Shown here one piece after another: positions 18,571-26,799 of a stretch of 64,000 bases of DNA (its first letter is position 1; every line of letters begins with the position of its first letter). The position numbers and the translations under genes were made by a program. The notes beneath the pieces were generated by a model, which made no database searches, was not told the DNA's origin, and saw only the letters and a program-made list of their open reading frames with translations. Source of the stretch: Pseudohongiella sp. (GTDB taxonomy: Bacteria > Pseudomonadota > Gammaproteobacteria > Pseudomonadales > Pseudohongiellaceae); contig JAUSCD010000022.1 in the NCBI GenBank assembly GCA_030651695.1, positions 62,001-126,000 on the forward strand. The letters are read 5' to 3'.

Positions 18571-20202
18571 TTATCTGTTGCGCCTGGCTGACTGTTCAAC
18601 AGGCAGATTGCTGTAAAAATCACTGATTCCCGCCCCATTGGATGGCAGAAACTCACGATAATCGCGTAAATCTCCGTCCAAAGATGGCTGGCGAATAACC
18701 ACCGGGCGAATAAACACAATCAATTCAGTTTTACTGGCGCGGTCGTTGCGATAGCTGAACAAGTTTCGAATACCGGGCAGGCGTGACGCAACTGGCAAGC
18801 CAGCAGTGTTATTTTCCAGCGTGTCCTGCATCAGCCCGCCTAGCACTGCCACCTGGCCGCTGTAGACTTTAAGAATGGATTCAATTTCCCGAATCTGAAT
18901 TTCAGGAACCGCATTGACCACACCAGCATCAGCCAGCGCCGGATTAGGGTCATTCACAAAACGTACGATTCGCGAAATGGTAGGTCTGACATTCAATGTG
19001 ACCTGATCTCCGTCGCTGATTTGCGGAGTGACGCTCATCACGAAACCCACTGGCACAGTCTGGATCTGACTTGTATACAGCGCAGGTGTTGCTGGCGAAC
19101 TTAAAGTAGCGGGGAGGCCGGGTTCCACCTCGATGGTGAAATACACCCGGTTATCCACCACGCGAAGCATTGCGGCCTGATTGTTGAGTGCCATAATTTT
19201 TGGGCTGGATAATACGCGCAGATCACCAAATTCAGAGAGCATACGGATGGTGGCTGCAATCGCATCCGGGCCACTGCTGCGGTCGATGGTCAGCACCGAA
19301 GCGGGAGGGTCATTTAAATTGATGCCGGTTACGCTTTGCAGGAAATCGATTTGTCCGCTGTTCCTGCTGATGGTTGTCCAGTCTACGCCCGACTGATATC
19401 GGTCGCTTAATGAAACCTCCACCACGGTGGCTTCGATCAGCACCTGGGTCAGAGACCGGCTACGTACATTTTCAATATAAGCCGAAATGTCCTGGTGTTG
19501 CCTGCTGGTAGCGTTAACTGACAATAGGCCAGACTCCGCATTTGCAACGACTGCAGAGGCAGTTTCCCCTGTGGCATCGCCAGCCTCGCCCATCAGTGAG
19601 CGCACGTTGCTGATCAGTGTTGGCCAGAAATTGTTGCTGGAACTTTGTGACAGTGTCGCCGTTGAGTTGTTGGTCCCTGTCCCGCCGCCGCTGGCGCCGC
19701 CGACGTTTGCGATGGACGTTGCCACGTTAAGCCCGGTGCTGGCATCGCGGGCAACGTTGACATAGTCCACGCGATAGGTGCGCAGGAATGGGCTGTCCGG
19801 TTCGACAATCAGAGTGCTGTCGGCCTCTATGCGCCATCTGAAATCAACCTGACGGCTGATGCGCTCAATAATTTGCGGGAGTGTCTGATCGACAGCGTTG
19901 ATGCTCACCAGGCCCTGCACATTCGGGTGAACATCTATGTTCAAGCCTACATCTCTGGCCATCGCAAACAACAGTTCACGTACCGAGGTATCCTGCACAA
20001 CAACGGTGTAAAGCTCAGGGTTTGCCTGCGCTTGAGGCTGCGGTAGCAGCGGCGCAGGGCGGACCACATCAGGAATATCGTCTGTCTGAGTCGGGCCGGG
20101 AAGCAATATATGCCGGGCGTCCTGCGAGCTTTCAGGTAGAGAGGCACCGCAGGCAGCCAGCAGCAGATAACCCGAAAAAGTGAAAATCAGTTTGTTAGTC
20201 AT
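18571..20202 (-). CDS. Pilus secretin lipoprotein (MshL/PilQ/GspD)
   Basis: 543 residues. The lipobox LLAAC places the mature Cys at about residue 18, so it is an outer-membrane lipoprotein. An N-terminal STN-like domain (SVRELLFAMARDVGLNIDVHPN) precedes a linker with a Gly/Asn/Ser-rich loop. The C-terminal secretin domain has VLIEATVVEVSL, the VPVGFVMSVTPQISDGDQV strand region and the closing signature VAVLGGLMQDTLENNTAGLP with PGIRNLFSYR. It forms the outer-membrane pore for the pilus. It follows the AAA/SPOR gene by 3 bp. Confidence 0.93.
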   Translation of the reverse strand: MTNKLIFTFSGYLLLAACGASLPESSQDARHILLPGPTQTDDIPDVVRPAPLLPQPQAQANPELYTVVVQDTSVRELLFAMARDVGLNIDVHPNVQGLVSINAVDQTLPQIIERISRQVDFRWRIEADSTLIVEPDSPFLRTYRVDYVNVARDASTGLNVATSIANVGGASGGGTGTNNSTATLSQSSSNNFWPTLISNVRSLMGEAGDATGETASAVVANAESGLLSVNATSRQHQDISAYIENVRSRSLTQVLIEATVVEVSLSDRYQSGVDWTTISRNSGQIDFLQSVTGINLNDPPASVLTIDRSSGPDAIAATIRMLSEFGDLRVLSSPKIMALNNQAAMLRVVDNRVYFTIEVEPGLPATLSSPATPALYTSQIQTVPVGFVMSVTPQISDGDQVTLNVRPTISRIVRFVNDPNPALADAGVVNAVPEIQIREIESILKVYSGQVAVLGGLMQDTLENNTAGLPVASRLPGIRNLFSYRNDRASKTELIVFIRPVVIRQPSLDGDLRDYREFLPSNGAGISDFYSNLPVEQSARRNR

Positions 20203-20205
20203 GCG

Positions 20206-21837
20206 TCAACTCCTTGCCGACACGCATTGCAGGCGGTTGATATTCTGAACAAAAGGCTGATTATTACGAATTGTTAACGGCAGTAGCGAAACGCTGGCGC
20301 GCGCATCATCAACGTTCGGGTAGTGCCCATAGATAATCCGCCACAGTAACCCGTCCTGACTTTCAGTGAGACAGACATACGTGTCAGCAATCAGGCCTGA
20401 GCGCTCAAGCTGGTTGAGGGTACTGACTACAAACGGTGTCTGATCTGAGCTGATCGTAAGCAGCTGTAAAGTATATGAGCCAATGCCGCCGCTTTCTCTA
20501 AGAGTGCTAAAAGCGTCGGCTCGTGCAGTCACAATCTCCGGGTAGGCAACATTCGATGATCTGGATTGATTGGTGCCTGCTTGAGGGAGAACTTCAGCTA
20601 ATACAACAGGTTCTGATTGTGGCGTAATCGTCTGCTGAGTAATTTGTGCCGACTCAGCAGGTAATTCCATCTCAGCCACGCCAGGCGCAGTCGATTCCGG
20701 GCCGCTGGTAGTAGTTGCGAACTCCGGTTCCGCTGCCGCTGCCTCACTTGCAGGTTCTGCTGCAGGCGATTCTGCAGTTACCTCAAGACCTGCGTCGGGT
20801 ATCACAGTTGCAGTAAGCACAGCTGCCGGGCCGGAAGCGGGCGAGGTTGGTACTGGTAAACTGGCAACTGCATCCTCGCGGAGTCCTCCAGCCGGCCGGG
20901 AGACAAGCAGCCAGCTCAGGATGCCAATAATCAGCAGCAGCGACACCACCGCAAGCGCCCATGGTGATATGCGTGTTGGAGTTTGATAGTCGCTGTCTTT
21001 GATTGCTGCCTTCACATGCTGAATCTGCACCGTAGGCTCCAGCTGGTTGCCCAGCGAGCGTGGCCGGGTTGAAGTGGCAGACTCTGAGTAGGCGGCCAGC
21101 ATGGCTTTATCCGCCAGAATATTGATACGTCTGGTCAGGCCGCCAGAGGCTTTGGCAATGAGTTTTTCAGCTGCCTTGCTGAATATTTGTGGGGCAGGGC
21201 AGCCTGCAGCCTGCAACCTGTGCCGGAGGTAGTCGCTGACTTCATCGGCAGTCAGCGGGCTCAGGTAGAAACTGTGTGTGATGCGTTCGCGCAGCTGTCT
21301 GATATTTTTATCTTGCAGATTCTTGTCCAGCTCTGGCTGGCCAAACAGGATAATTTGCATCAGCTTGTGCTGGTGTGTCTCCAGATTGCTGAACAGTCGG
21401 ATTTCTTCCAGCGTGTCCAGCGGCATGCTTTGCGCTTCTTCAATGATGACAAGCACGCTCCGGTTGGCGGCGTGCTGTTCCAGAAGATGGCTTTGCAGTT
21501 TTTGCATCAGAACCAGGCGGGGAGTTTCCTGGTCAACATTCAGTTTTAGCTCGAACGCCACAGCGTACAGAATGTCATGAGGGGTCAGTTTGGGGTTGGC
21601 CAGATAGACCACTTCCACAGTATCTGGCAGACGCTGCTCAAGCATGCGGCACAACATGGTTTTTCCGCTGCCGACCTCGCCTACTACTTTCAGAATACCT
21701 TCACCTGATTGAATGGCGTATAACAACGCCTCCAGAACGACGCCGCGACCATGTGCGCCGCCTGTAAAAAACAGGGCCGGATCGGGTGTGATTCTGAACG
21801 GTGGGCGTTCAAGTGAGTAGTATTCCAGATACACCAA
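20206..21837 (-). CDS. MshM/ExeA-like AAA ATPase with C-terminal SPOR domain
   Basis: 543 residues, first gene of the pilus operon. The cytoplasmic AAA domain starts with the family motif YYSLERPPFRITPDP, then Walker A VGEVGSGKT and Walker B VLVIIEEAQ. A membrane helix lies at about 292-312, followed by an Ala/Glu/Pro linker and a C-terminal SPOR-like domain (about 450-535, SYTLQLLTISSDQTPF). SPOR domains bind denuded septal peptidoglycan, so it may seat the secretin in the cell wall as ExeA does. The start is GTG with GGAAG seven bases upstream. Confidence 0.87.
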   Translation of the reverse strand: MVYLEYYSLERPPFRITPDPALFFTGGAHGRGVVLEALLYAIQSGEGILKVVGEVGSGKTMLCRMLEQRLPDTVEVVYLANPKLTPHDILYAVAFELKLNVDQETPRLVLMQKLQSHLLEQHAANRSVLVIIEEAQSMPLDTLEEIRLFSNLETHQHKLMQIILFGQPELDKNLQDKNIRQLRERITHSFYLSPLTADEVSDYLRHRLQAAGCPAPQIFSKAAEKLIAKASGGLTRRINILADKAMLAAYSESATSTRPRSLGNQLEPTVQIQHVKAAIKDSDYQTPTRISPWALAVVSLLLIIGILSWLLVSRPAGGLREDAVASLPVPTSPASGPAAVLTATVIPDAGLEVTAESPAAEPASEAAAAEPEFATTTSGPESTAPGVAEMELPAESAQITQQTITPQSEPVVLAEVLPQAGTNQSRSSNVAYPEIVTARADAFSTLRESGGIGSYTLQLLTISSDQTPFVVSTLNQLERSGLIADTYVCLTESQDGLLWRIIYGHYPNVDDARASVSLLPLTIRNNQPFVQNINRLQCVSARS

Positions 21838-21887
21838 AAAACTTCCTAATTATAGATACTTGCGAAAACTACCTTAAGTTATGGATT

Positions 21888-21916
21888 ACTTTAATGCTGA
21901 GCACTGTAACAAGCAA
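21888..21916 (-). promoter_or_regulatory. Candidate promoter of the pilus operon
   Basis: On the minus strand, TTGCTT (21911-21916) and TAAAGT (21888-21893) are separated by exactly 17 bp, about 50 bp upstream of the GTG start of the first pilus gene. Each box is a moderate match. A perfect TATAAT also occurs at 21849-21854, but it touches the ribosome-binding site and would give an almost leaderless message. I see no clear terminator between this point and the upstream repeat-protein gene (157-bp gap). Confidence 0.4.
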
Positions 21917-21994
21917 GGAATTTATGGTGTTAGCCCGGGTTGAAATGGGGAAGAATTCATTGTGAAACAGTTGCTTCTGGCACCAGGCTCAAGT

Positions 21995-24859
21995 TTATTG
22001 AGCCTGCAAAACAAAGTTGGCACTGATGTTGCGCCGGGTGGTGCTGCTACCAACAACTGTTGTTTTTGATAACTGAACGGAGAAGCTCACACTGCTGCCG
22101 TTGCGAACAATATTGAATATATTGCTGCTGTCAGGACCCTGGATCTCGCCGGAGAGCAAACTGGTAGCCAGGGGCAGCAAAGCACTATCGCTCAATTGCG
22201 CTGAGCTATAAGCTTCTGTTTTTGTTATGTTAATTTGGCGATTGACAGTAGTCATGCCGGCAATCAGAACGCTTGTCGTACCAGTCACCCGGATAGAATA
22301 CGGTGTGGTGCTGTCTGCCGGACCAAGTTCTGACTGCCATTGGTTGCTCAGAGAAACCACAGTCCCGGCATAGAAATCGAGGGCGCCAAAGTCGCCGCCA
22401 CGGAAATAAGCCCGCCCGCCAACCACTGTGATTGAGATGCCCGTTGCAGGGTAATGCCTGACTAACGCCCCGGCCGCGTTGCGGGTGCTGTTACTGATAC
22501 TTGTTGGGAAATATTCACCATAACGTCGCTCGGCGAGCGCAAAAAAGTTGGTGCTCTGTAGAACAGTGGCGGGATCAGGTGCTGCCGCCGAGCAAACGGT
22601 TTCCCCGCTTATGCGTGAGCCGGTCAAGGAGCCCAGGGAGTTGCCGGTGCTACTGCTCAGCGCCAGAACCAGCGGTCCTGCGCTTGGCTGAGACAAGTCC
22701 AGGTAGGCCTCAAACCCGCTCTGGGTGTTGCTCCAGTGTGCAACGCTGCTTGAGCTGAAGCTGCTGCGGGGGTTGGTGCTGAACTCGTTGTTCAGGCACA
22801 GATCCCCGGCAGATGAAATTACCATGCGCACTTCGGAGTTATTGCTGAAGGGGGCAAATGGGTTGGCACCACTGACAATCATGCTGTAGGTGCCGGGCAG
22901 GGGGGAAGGGATCACGGCTGGCTGGTCGGTCGGGCTTGCGCGCAGTTCTCCAATAAGATTGCCCACGGTTCCTACAAAATAGTCGCCGCTACCGAACTCC
23001 CCACCGCGTACGAACACCTCATTGAGCGACACGCTGACAGTGACGCCGGTTTCGGGGTAGTAACGACTGAGCGCGCCACCGGTAGCCCGGGTCGTGCTGC
23101 CTGCCCGGGTACTGAGCAAATCGGGATACCTGCGTTCTGCCAGCAGAAGCAATTCATTGATCGTGTCAATTTCCAGAGCGCTCATCTGAGGTAGCGGGCA
23201 TGTTGCTGCCTGGCTGACGCGCTGTCCCGCCAGTGTCGCCAGATTCTCTCCGCGAGTAGAAATCAGGGTTATTGCGGCAGTGCCTGCTTCGTCGCTCAAA
23301 GTCATGTAGGCATTTATGCCAGCCTGAATGTTGGTCCAGCTGATATCACTTGGTGATGCACGCAGAGAGGTCGGATTGTTGAGGGTGATGTTGTCTATGC
23401 AAAGAGCGCCGCTGGCGGCAATCACCAGCCTGATGCGCGTGTTGTTTGGCAACTGGAAGAACGGGTTGGCGCCGCTGACCAACACGTCGTAAGTGCCCAC
23501 CAGCGTTGCTGCAGGCACAAAATCACGGGTAGATTCACGCAGCATAATAAAAACCTGGTTCAGGGTGCCCAACGCCGGCTCCGAGAAATTTGGCGTGCCG
23601 TTACCGGCGTAAACCATTCCGTTGCTTACGGCAATGAATACATTGGTGACCGGATAGTAACGATAGGTGTAATCAGCTGTGCGCTGGGTGCTGACGGTAG
23701 GGCCAAATGTGATGTATTCGGGATAGAGCTGTTCTGCGAGTTCAAATAGCCGCTCAATCTGATCCATGATCTGGGTGTCCGGATGTGCCGGAGTCACTAT
23801 CTGGCAGATGGCATCAAGGGATGTTCTGTCTCCGGCCAGCTCGCCAAGGCGCAAATTCGTGCTGCCGTAGACCTGCAATAGCCCCTCTGCGGCATCAGTT
23901 GTTGTCAGATCGAGCCTGTAATTGACACCCGCTACATCGTCGTACCACACCGCTGTATTGGTATCGTTGCTCAGGAACACAGGTTTGCTGAGTGTTCGCC
24001 CGTTACTCATACACAGTTGTCCGGATGCATTAATGGCGTATATGTACTCCGCCCCGTCGGGGATTGTGGAAAATGGCTGGGTGTCGGACATTTCGGTGCG
24101 ATAGGTACCCACAAAAAATACACCTACGCTCGCCGGGCGTGTGATGTTGCTGATAGTCGTGCTCAGGTTCTGAAAGCTGCCAACAGATCTGTACTCGGAG
24201 CTGTATTGGCCTCCTCGCGCATACACCTGCCCGCCACTGACTGCCAGATAAGTGGATGTACTGTCGTAATATCTGAATGTATAAATGCCGGACCGCTGAG
24301 TAAACGTAAACGATCCTGCCGGGAACAATGCCGGGTAGGCCGTTTCTGCACTGGTAAAAAAGGTTTCAATCTGGGCACTTGTCGGATCTGTGCTGGCGCC
24401 ACAACTGCCTGTTGTGGCGCTATAGTCGCCCGGTGCTGCCAGAGTGAAAACGCCAAACAACTGTGCAGCCGTGTTCAGAAACTGGATATTCTGAAAGGTA
24501 TAGTTTTCTACATCAGGATCCGGATCGCTATCGGTGACCCTAAAATAAAACCGCGAATTAGCCAGGTCATTGCGCCACTCCAGAGCCAGATCAGGCGCAG
24601 TCCTGAGCGTGGCACCTGTCAGACTCAGGTCATTAGTACAAAGCCGTCCGTTTTCTGCAAGAATAAAATTGACAACGTCCCCTGTTGAGCGCGGATTGTT
24701 ATCAGGCGCACCAGGGTCTGCGGTGAATGTCAGGCGGTAGGTGCCTTGTGGAATGTCAGCAAGGATTGCCGCCACGGTTGTCTGCGCCGACGCGGGCAGA
24801 GCAGACATCAATAGCACGAATGCGGCGCTTAAAATTGATAAGGGGCGGGCATTAATCAT
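21995..24859 (-). CDS. Secreted protein of four tandem ~200-residue modules, next to the pilus operon
   Basis: 954 residues with a signal peptide (cleavage near PASAQ, residue ~26). The mature chain is four copies of one module beginning at residues 39, 251, 455 and 656, plus a ~115-residue Ser/Thr-rich tail. Each module has: GTY...NPF; a strand ending in G-x-LC; a W-containing strand; a second Cys; an AE-x-x-YP helix; RYYP-x-T (RHYP in the fourth); and V-x-GG or RGG with an aromatic-rich strand. Each module keeps two Cys, probably a disulfide. The AE..YP / YRYYP.TG part occurs in uncharacterised proteobacterial surface proteins. I know no assigned function; a cell-surface or pilus-associated adhesin is inference. 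It is 157 bp upstream of the pilus operon. Confidence 0.75.
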   Translation of the reverse strand: MINARPLSILSAAFVLLMSALPASAQTTVAAILADIPQGTYRLTFTADPGAPDNNPRSTGDVVNFILAENGRLCTNDLSLTGATLRTAPDLALEWRNDLANSRFYFRVTDSDPDPDVENYTFQNIQFLNTAAQLFGVFTLAAPGDYSATTGSCGASTDPTSAQIETFFTSAETAYPALFPAGSFTFTQRSGIYTFRYYDSTSTYLAVSGGQVYARGGQYSSEYRSVGSFQNLSTTISNITRPASVGVFFVGTYRTEMSDTQPFSTIPDGAEYIYAINASGQLCMSNGRTLSKPVFLSNDTNTAVWYDDVAGVNYRLDLTTTDAAEGLLQVYGSTNLRLGELAGDRTSLDAICQIVTPAHPDTQIMDQIERLFELAEQLYPEYITFGPTVSTQRTADYTYRYYPVTNVFIAVSNGMVYAGNGTPNFSEPALGTLNQVFIMLRESTRDFVPAATLVGTYDVLVSGANPFFQLPNNTRIRLVIAASGALCIDNITLNNPTSLRASPSDISWTNIQAGINAYMTLSDEAGTAAITLISTRGENLATLAGQRVSQAATCPLPQMSALEIDTINELLLLAERRYPDLLSTRAGSTTRATGGALSRYYPETGVTVSVSLNEVFVRGGEFGSGDYFVGTVGNLIGELRASPTDQPAVIPSPLPGTYSMIVSGANPFAPFSNNSEVRMVISSAGDLCLNNEFSTNPRSSFSSSSVAHWSNTQSGFEAYLDLSQPSAGPLVLALSSSTGNSLGSLTGSRISGETVCSAAAPDPATVLQSTNFFALAERRYGEYFPTSISNSTRNAAGALVRHYPATGISITVVGGRAYFRGGDFGALDFYAGTVVSLSNQWQSELGPADSTTPYSIRVTGTTSVLIAGMTTVNRQINITKTEAYSSAQLSDSALLPLATSLLSGEIQGPDSSNIFNIVRNGSSVSFSVQLSKTTVVGSSTTRRNISANFVLQAQ

Positions 24860-24907
24860 CGCACTTTTCCTGAGTACTGCGTTTTACGGCTCAATGCTGC
24901 GTGTCAA

Positions 24908-24981
24908 TGGAGCGGGTGAAGGGAATCGAACCCTCGTCACTTGGTTGGGAACCAAGAGCTCTGCCATTGAGCTACACCCGC
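24908..24981 (-). tRNA. tRNA-Gly (anticodon CCC), CCA end encoded
   Basis: A complete cloverleaf on the minus strand: acceptor stem GCGGGTG/CACCCGC, D arm GCTCAATGGCAGAGC, anticodon stem CTTGG/CCAAG with loop TTCCCAA (anticodon CCC), and T arm GAGGGTTCGATTCCCTT. U is the discriminator and CCA is encoded at 24908-24910. It closely resembles the E. coli Gly-CCC tRNA. It lies 17 bp beyond the stop of the coumarate ligase gene. No integrase gene or duplicated tRNA end is nearby. Confidence 0.96.
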
Positions 24982-24998
24982 CTCTCAGCGCCGACACG

Positions 24999-26288
24999 CT
25001 ACCTCAGGCCGGATGTTTTGTCGATACCAACATCCGTTTTGAGGGCAGGGAAACCGCTGCGATAGACGCCGATCACAGCGTCGTATTGTTTTATGTTCCA
25101 TGTTACAGACTTGCTCAGTATCCCGCGCGGAAGTTCGTCTGCCACCACCACAGAAGCCGGTGCCGGGATGTCGCCCAGGTTTTGTTCAAGCCAGCGCGAA
25201 AATCCCAGGCACCAATGCTGGAGATTCCCGGGCTCTTTCCTGAGAGCCAGAAAGTAATCCAGCCGCAAGTTATTGTCTTGTGGTTCGTGCAGAACTTTTG
25301 CAGCCTCAACGTCCGGATGCTTCGTGAGTTCTTCTGCCAGTGTGTCCAGATCAATATTGTGACCGGCAATTTGAATGACTCTGTCTGTGCGTCCGCACAC
25401 GGTAATGCTGCCATCTGCAGCAATTTCTATTTTGTCCTGTAACAGATGTTGCTCATCAGTGATCGATGAAACGGCCGTCGTTTGCTGATGCAATTGATTC
25501 AGCTGCCACCAGGGCAGTAGTGTAAAACCGCTGTTACTGACAGTTCGCCACGCAAGCCCCGCTGTTTCCGAGCTGCCATAGATTTCTGCCATGGTTGCCG
25601 CAGGATATCTGGACCGGAAAAAATCCGCAGTAGCAGCTGGCAATGCGGCAGTCGAGCTGATGCCAACAAAATGATCGGGCAGCTGGATATCGAGTTCCAT
25701 CAGCAACTGCCAGGTGTCCGGTATCGCAACAATCATATCGTGGTCTTTCAGTTGCCGGGCCCAGCTTGTCGGCAGCGTGTCGTCAGTGTCTATAAATATA
25801 CACGGCACCTTATTCTCGGCAGGTAGCAAAATGCCCCAGATAAATCCGTAAATATGATGACTGGGCACAACGCAGACGGTGCGTCTGAAAACAGGCAGGG
25901 CACGCACAAAATACTCGGCTTCGGCGAGCAATTTGCCTGACTGGTGGCGGTGAAGTTTAGGGCCTGATGTGGACCCTGAGGAATAGAATCCCATTTCCTG
26001 ATCATTGATCTGACGGCTGCGTCTGGCAACGTCGCACCAGCCTTTGGCTGAGCGACGGGCCAGCAGAAGATCGGACAATCCGGTTCGGTCCAGGCCCATA
26101 CACGCTGCAAACCGGCTGGCCAACTGAACCATATCAAGCGATGAAAACCCGAAGCTGCGCGGATCGGATAATAGATCTAAGGGGTCTGTTTGTTGATCGG
26201 ACAGCAGGGAGTTCACGCCACGTCTTCTCAGAGCGTCGCGCAAAAAATCGCGCAGCCATTGCTCAAGTCCTTCCTTCTGCCACCACAT
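24999..26288 (-). CDS. pcl: 4-coumarate-CoA ligase of the photoactive-yellow-protein activation type
   Basis: 429 residues, an ANL-superfamily adenylating enzyme that should activate p-coumarate for attachment to PYP. The adenylation motifs are present: phosphate loop YSSGSTSGPK (about 102), YGSSETAG (about 246), and the hinge/acceptor motif GRTDRVIQIAGHNID (about 317). The first ~75 residues include FGFSSLDMVQLASRF, which looks like a carrier-protein-like helix pair. The short size and the directly adjacent PYP gene (13-bp gap from the PYP stop) match the specialised PYP ligase family rather than plant-type 4CL. No tyrosine ammonia-lyase is in the window. Confidence 0.85.
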   Translation of the reverse strand: MWWQKEGLEQWLRDFLRDALRRRGVNSLLSDQQTDPLDLLSDPRSFGFSSLDMVQLASRFAACMGLDRTGLSDLLLARRSAKGWCDVARRSRQINDQEMGFYSSGSTSGPKLHRHQSGKLLAEAEYFVRALPVFRRTVCVVPSHHIYGFIWGILLPAENKVPCIFIDTDDTLPTSWARQLKDHDMIVAIPDTWQLLMELDIQLPDHFVGISSTAALPAATADFFRSRYPAATMAEIYGSSETAGLAWRTVSNSGFTLLPWWQLNQLHQQTTAVSSITDEQHLLQDKIEIAADGSITVCGRTDRVIQIAGHNIDLDTLAEELTKHPDVEAAKVLHEPQDNNLRLDYFLALRKEPGNLQHWCLGFSRWLEQNLGDIPAPASVVVADELPRGILSKSVTWNIKQYDAVIGVYRSGFPALKTDVGIDKTSGLR

Positions 26289-26301
26289 AAGAACAATCCG
26301 T

Positions 26302-26682
26302 CTACAGGCGTTTTACGAATATCCAGTAGCTGCCTCCAACCAGTGCGGGCTTCATGTGCACCTTCACTTTGGTCGGGGACATCAGGTAGTCAAACGTGTA
26401 CTCCATCATCACACTGCCGCGCTCTTTCACAACTTTGTCAAATGCGCCTTTGAACTTGGGGGTATTGGTGCAGGGAGCGACGTCGGTGAAAAAGTTTTTA
26501 CCTATCACCTGCGAAGGTGCTCGCCCTGTAATGGCGCCTTCGGCTTCGTTGTACTGCAGAATCGTGCCGGTTGGATCCAGCTGGATTGCGCCGAAAGCCA
26601 GCTGGTCGATTTCCGAATTGCTCATTTTAGCGAGGCGGTTGTCGATATCGTTTGAACCAAAATCAATCACTTCGAGGGACAT
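26302..26682 (-). CDS. pyp: Photoactive yellow protein
   Basis: A 126-residue PAS-fold blue-light receptor. Its sequence follows Halorhodospira PYP closely ([64 protein letters not shown]). The chromophore Cys lies in DVAPCTNTP (Cys71 here, Cys69 in the reference). The chromophore-pocket residues Tyr42, Glu46, Thr50 and Arg52 are conserved as Tyr44, Glu48, Thr52 and Arg54. I start at the ATG at 26682 because GGAG stands six bases upstream; the frame extends four codons further to 26694. It is co-directional with the ligase that loads its p-coumaroyl chromophore. Confidence 0.96.
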   Translation of the reverse strand: MSLEVIDFGSNDIDNRLAKMSNSEIDQLAFGAIQLDPTGTILQYNEAEGAITGRAPSQVIGKNFFTDVAPCTNTPKFKGAFDKVVKERGSVMMEYTFDYLMSPTKVKVHMKPALVGGSYWIFVKRL

Positions 26683-26799
26683 GTGTAACTCCAAAAGCCA
26701 GGTTCGGCACGGATGCGCTGGACAAGGATAAATGTGCGGAATATACGAAGCTGCCGTCTGATCAGATCAGCCTTAGTGACAGGCAGACCGGGGTGAGAT

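Noticed and set aside
21849-21854. A perfect TATAAT before the first pilus gene
   Set aside because: Transcription from it would begin at or after the ribosome-binding site, so it is unlikely to drive this gene; the pair at 21888-21916 is more plausible.
24908-24981. tRNA-Gly as an integration site for a mobile element
   Set aside because: There is no integrase nearby and no repeat of the tRNA 3' end in the flanking DNA that I could see.
26683-26694. A PYP start four codons upstream at 26694
   Set aside because: The GGAG that serves the ATG at 26682 lies inside those codons, and known PYPs match from 26682.
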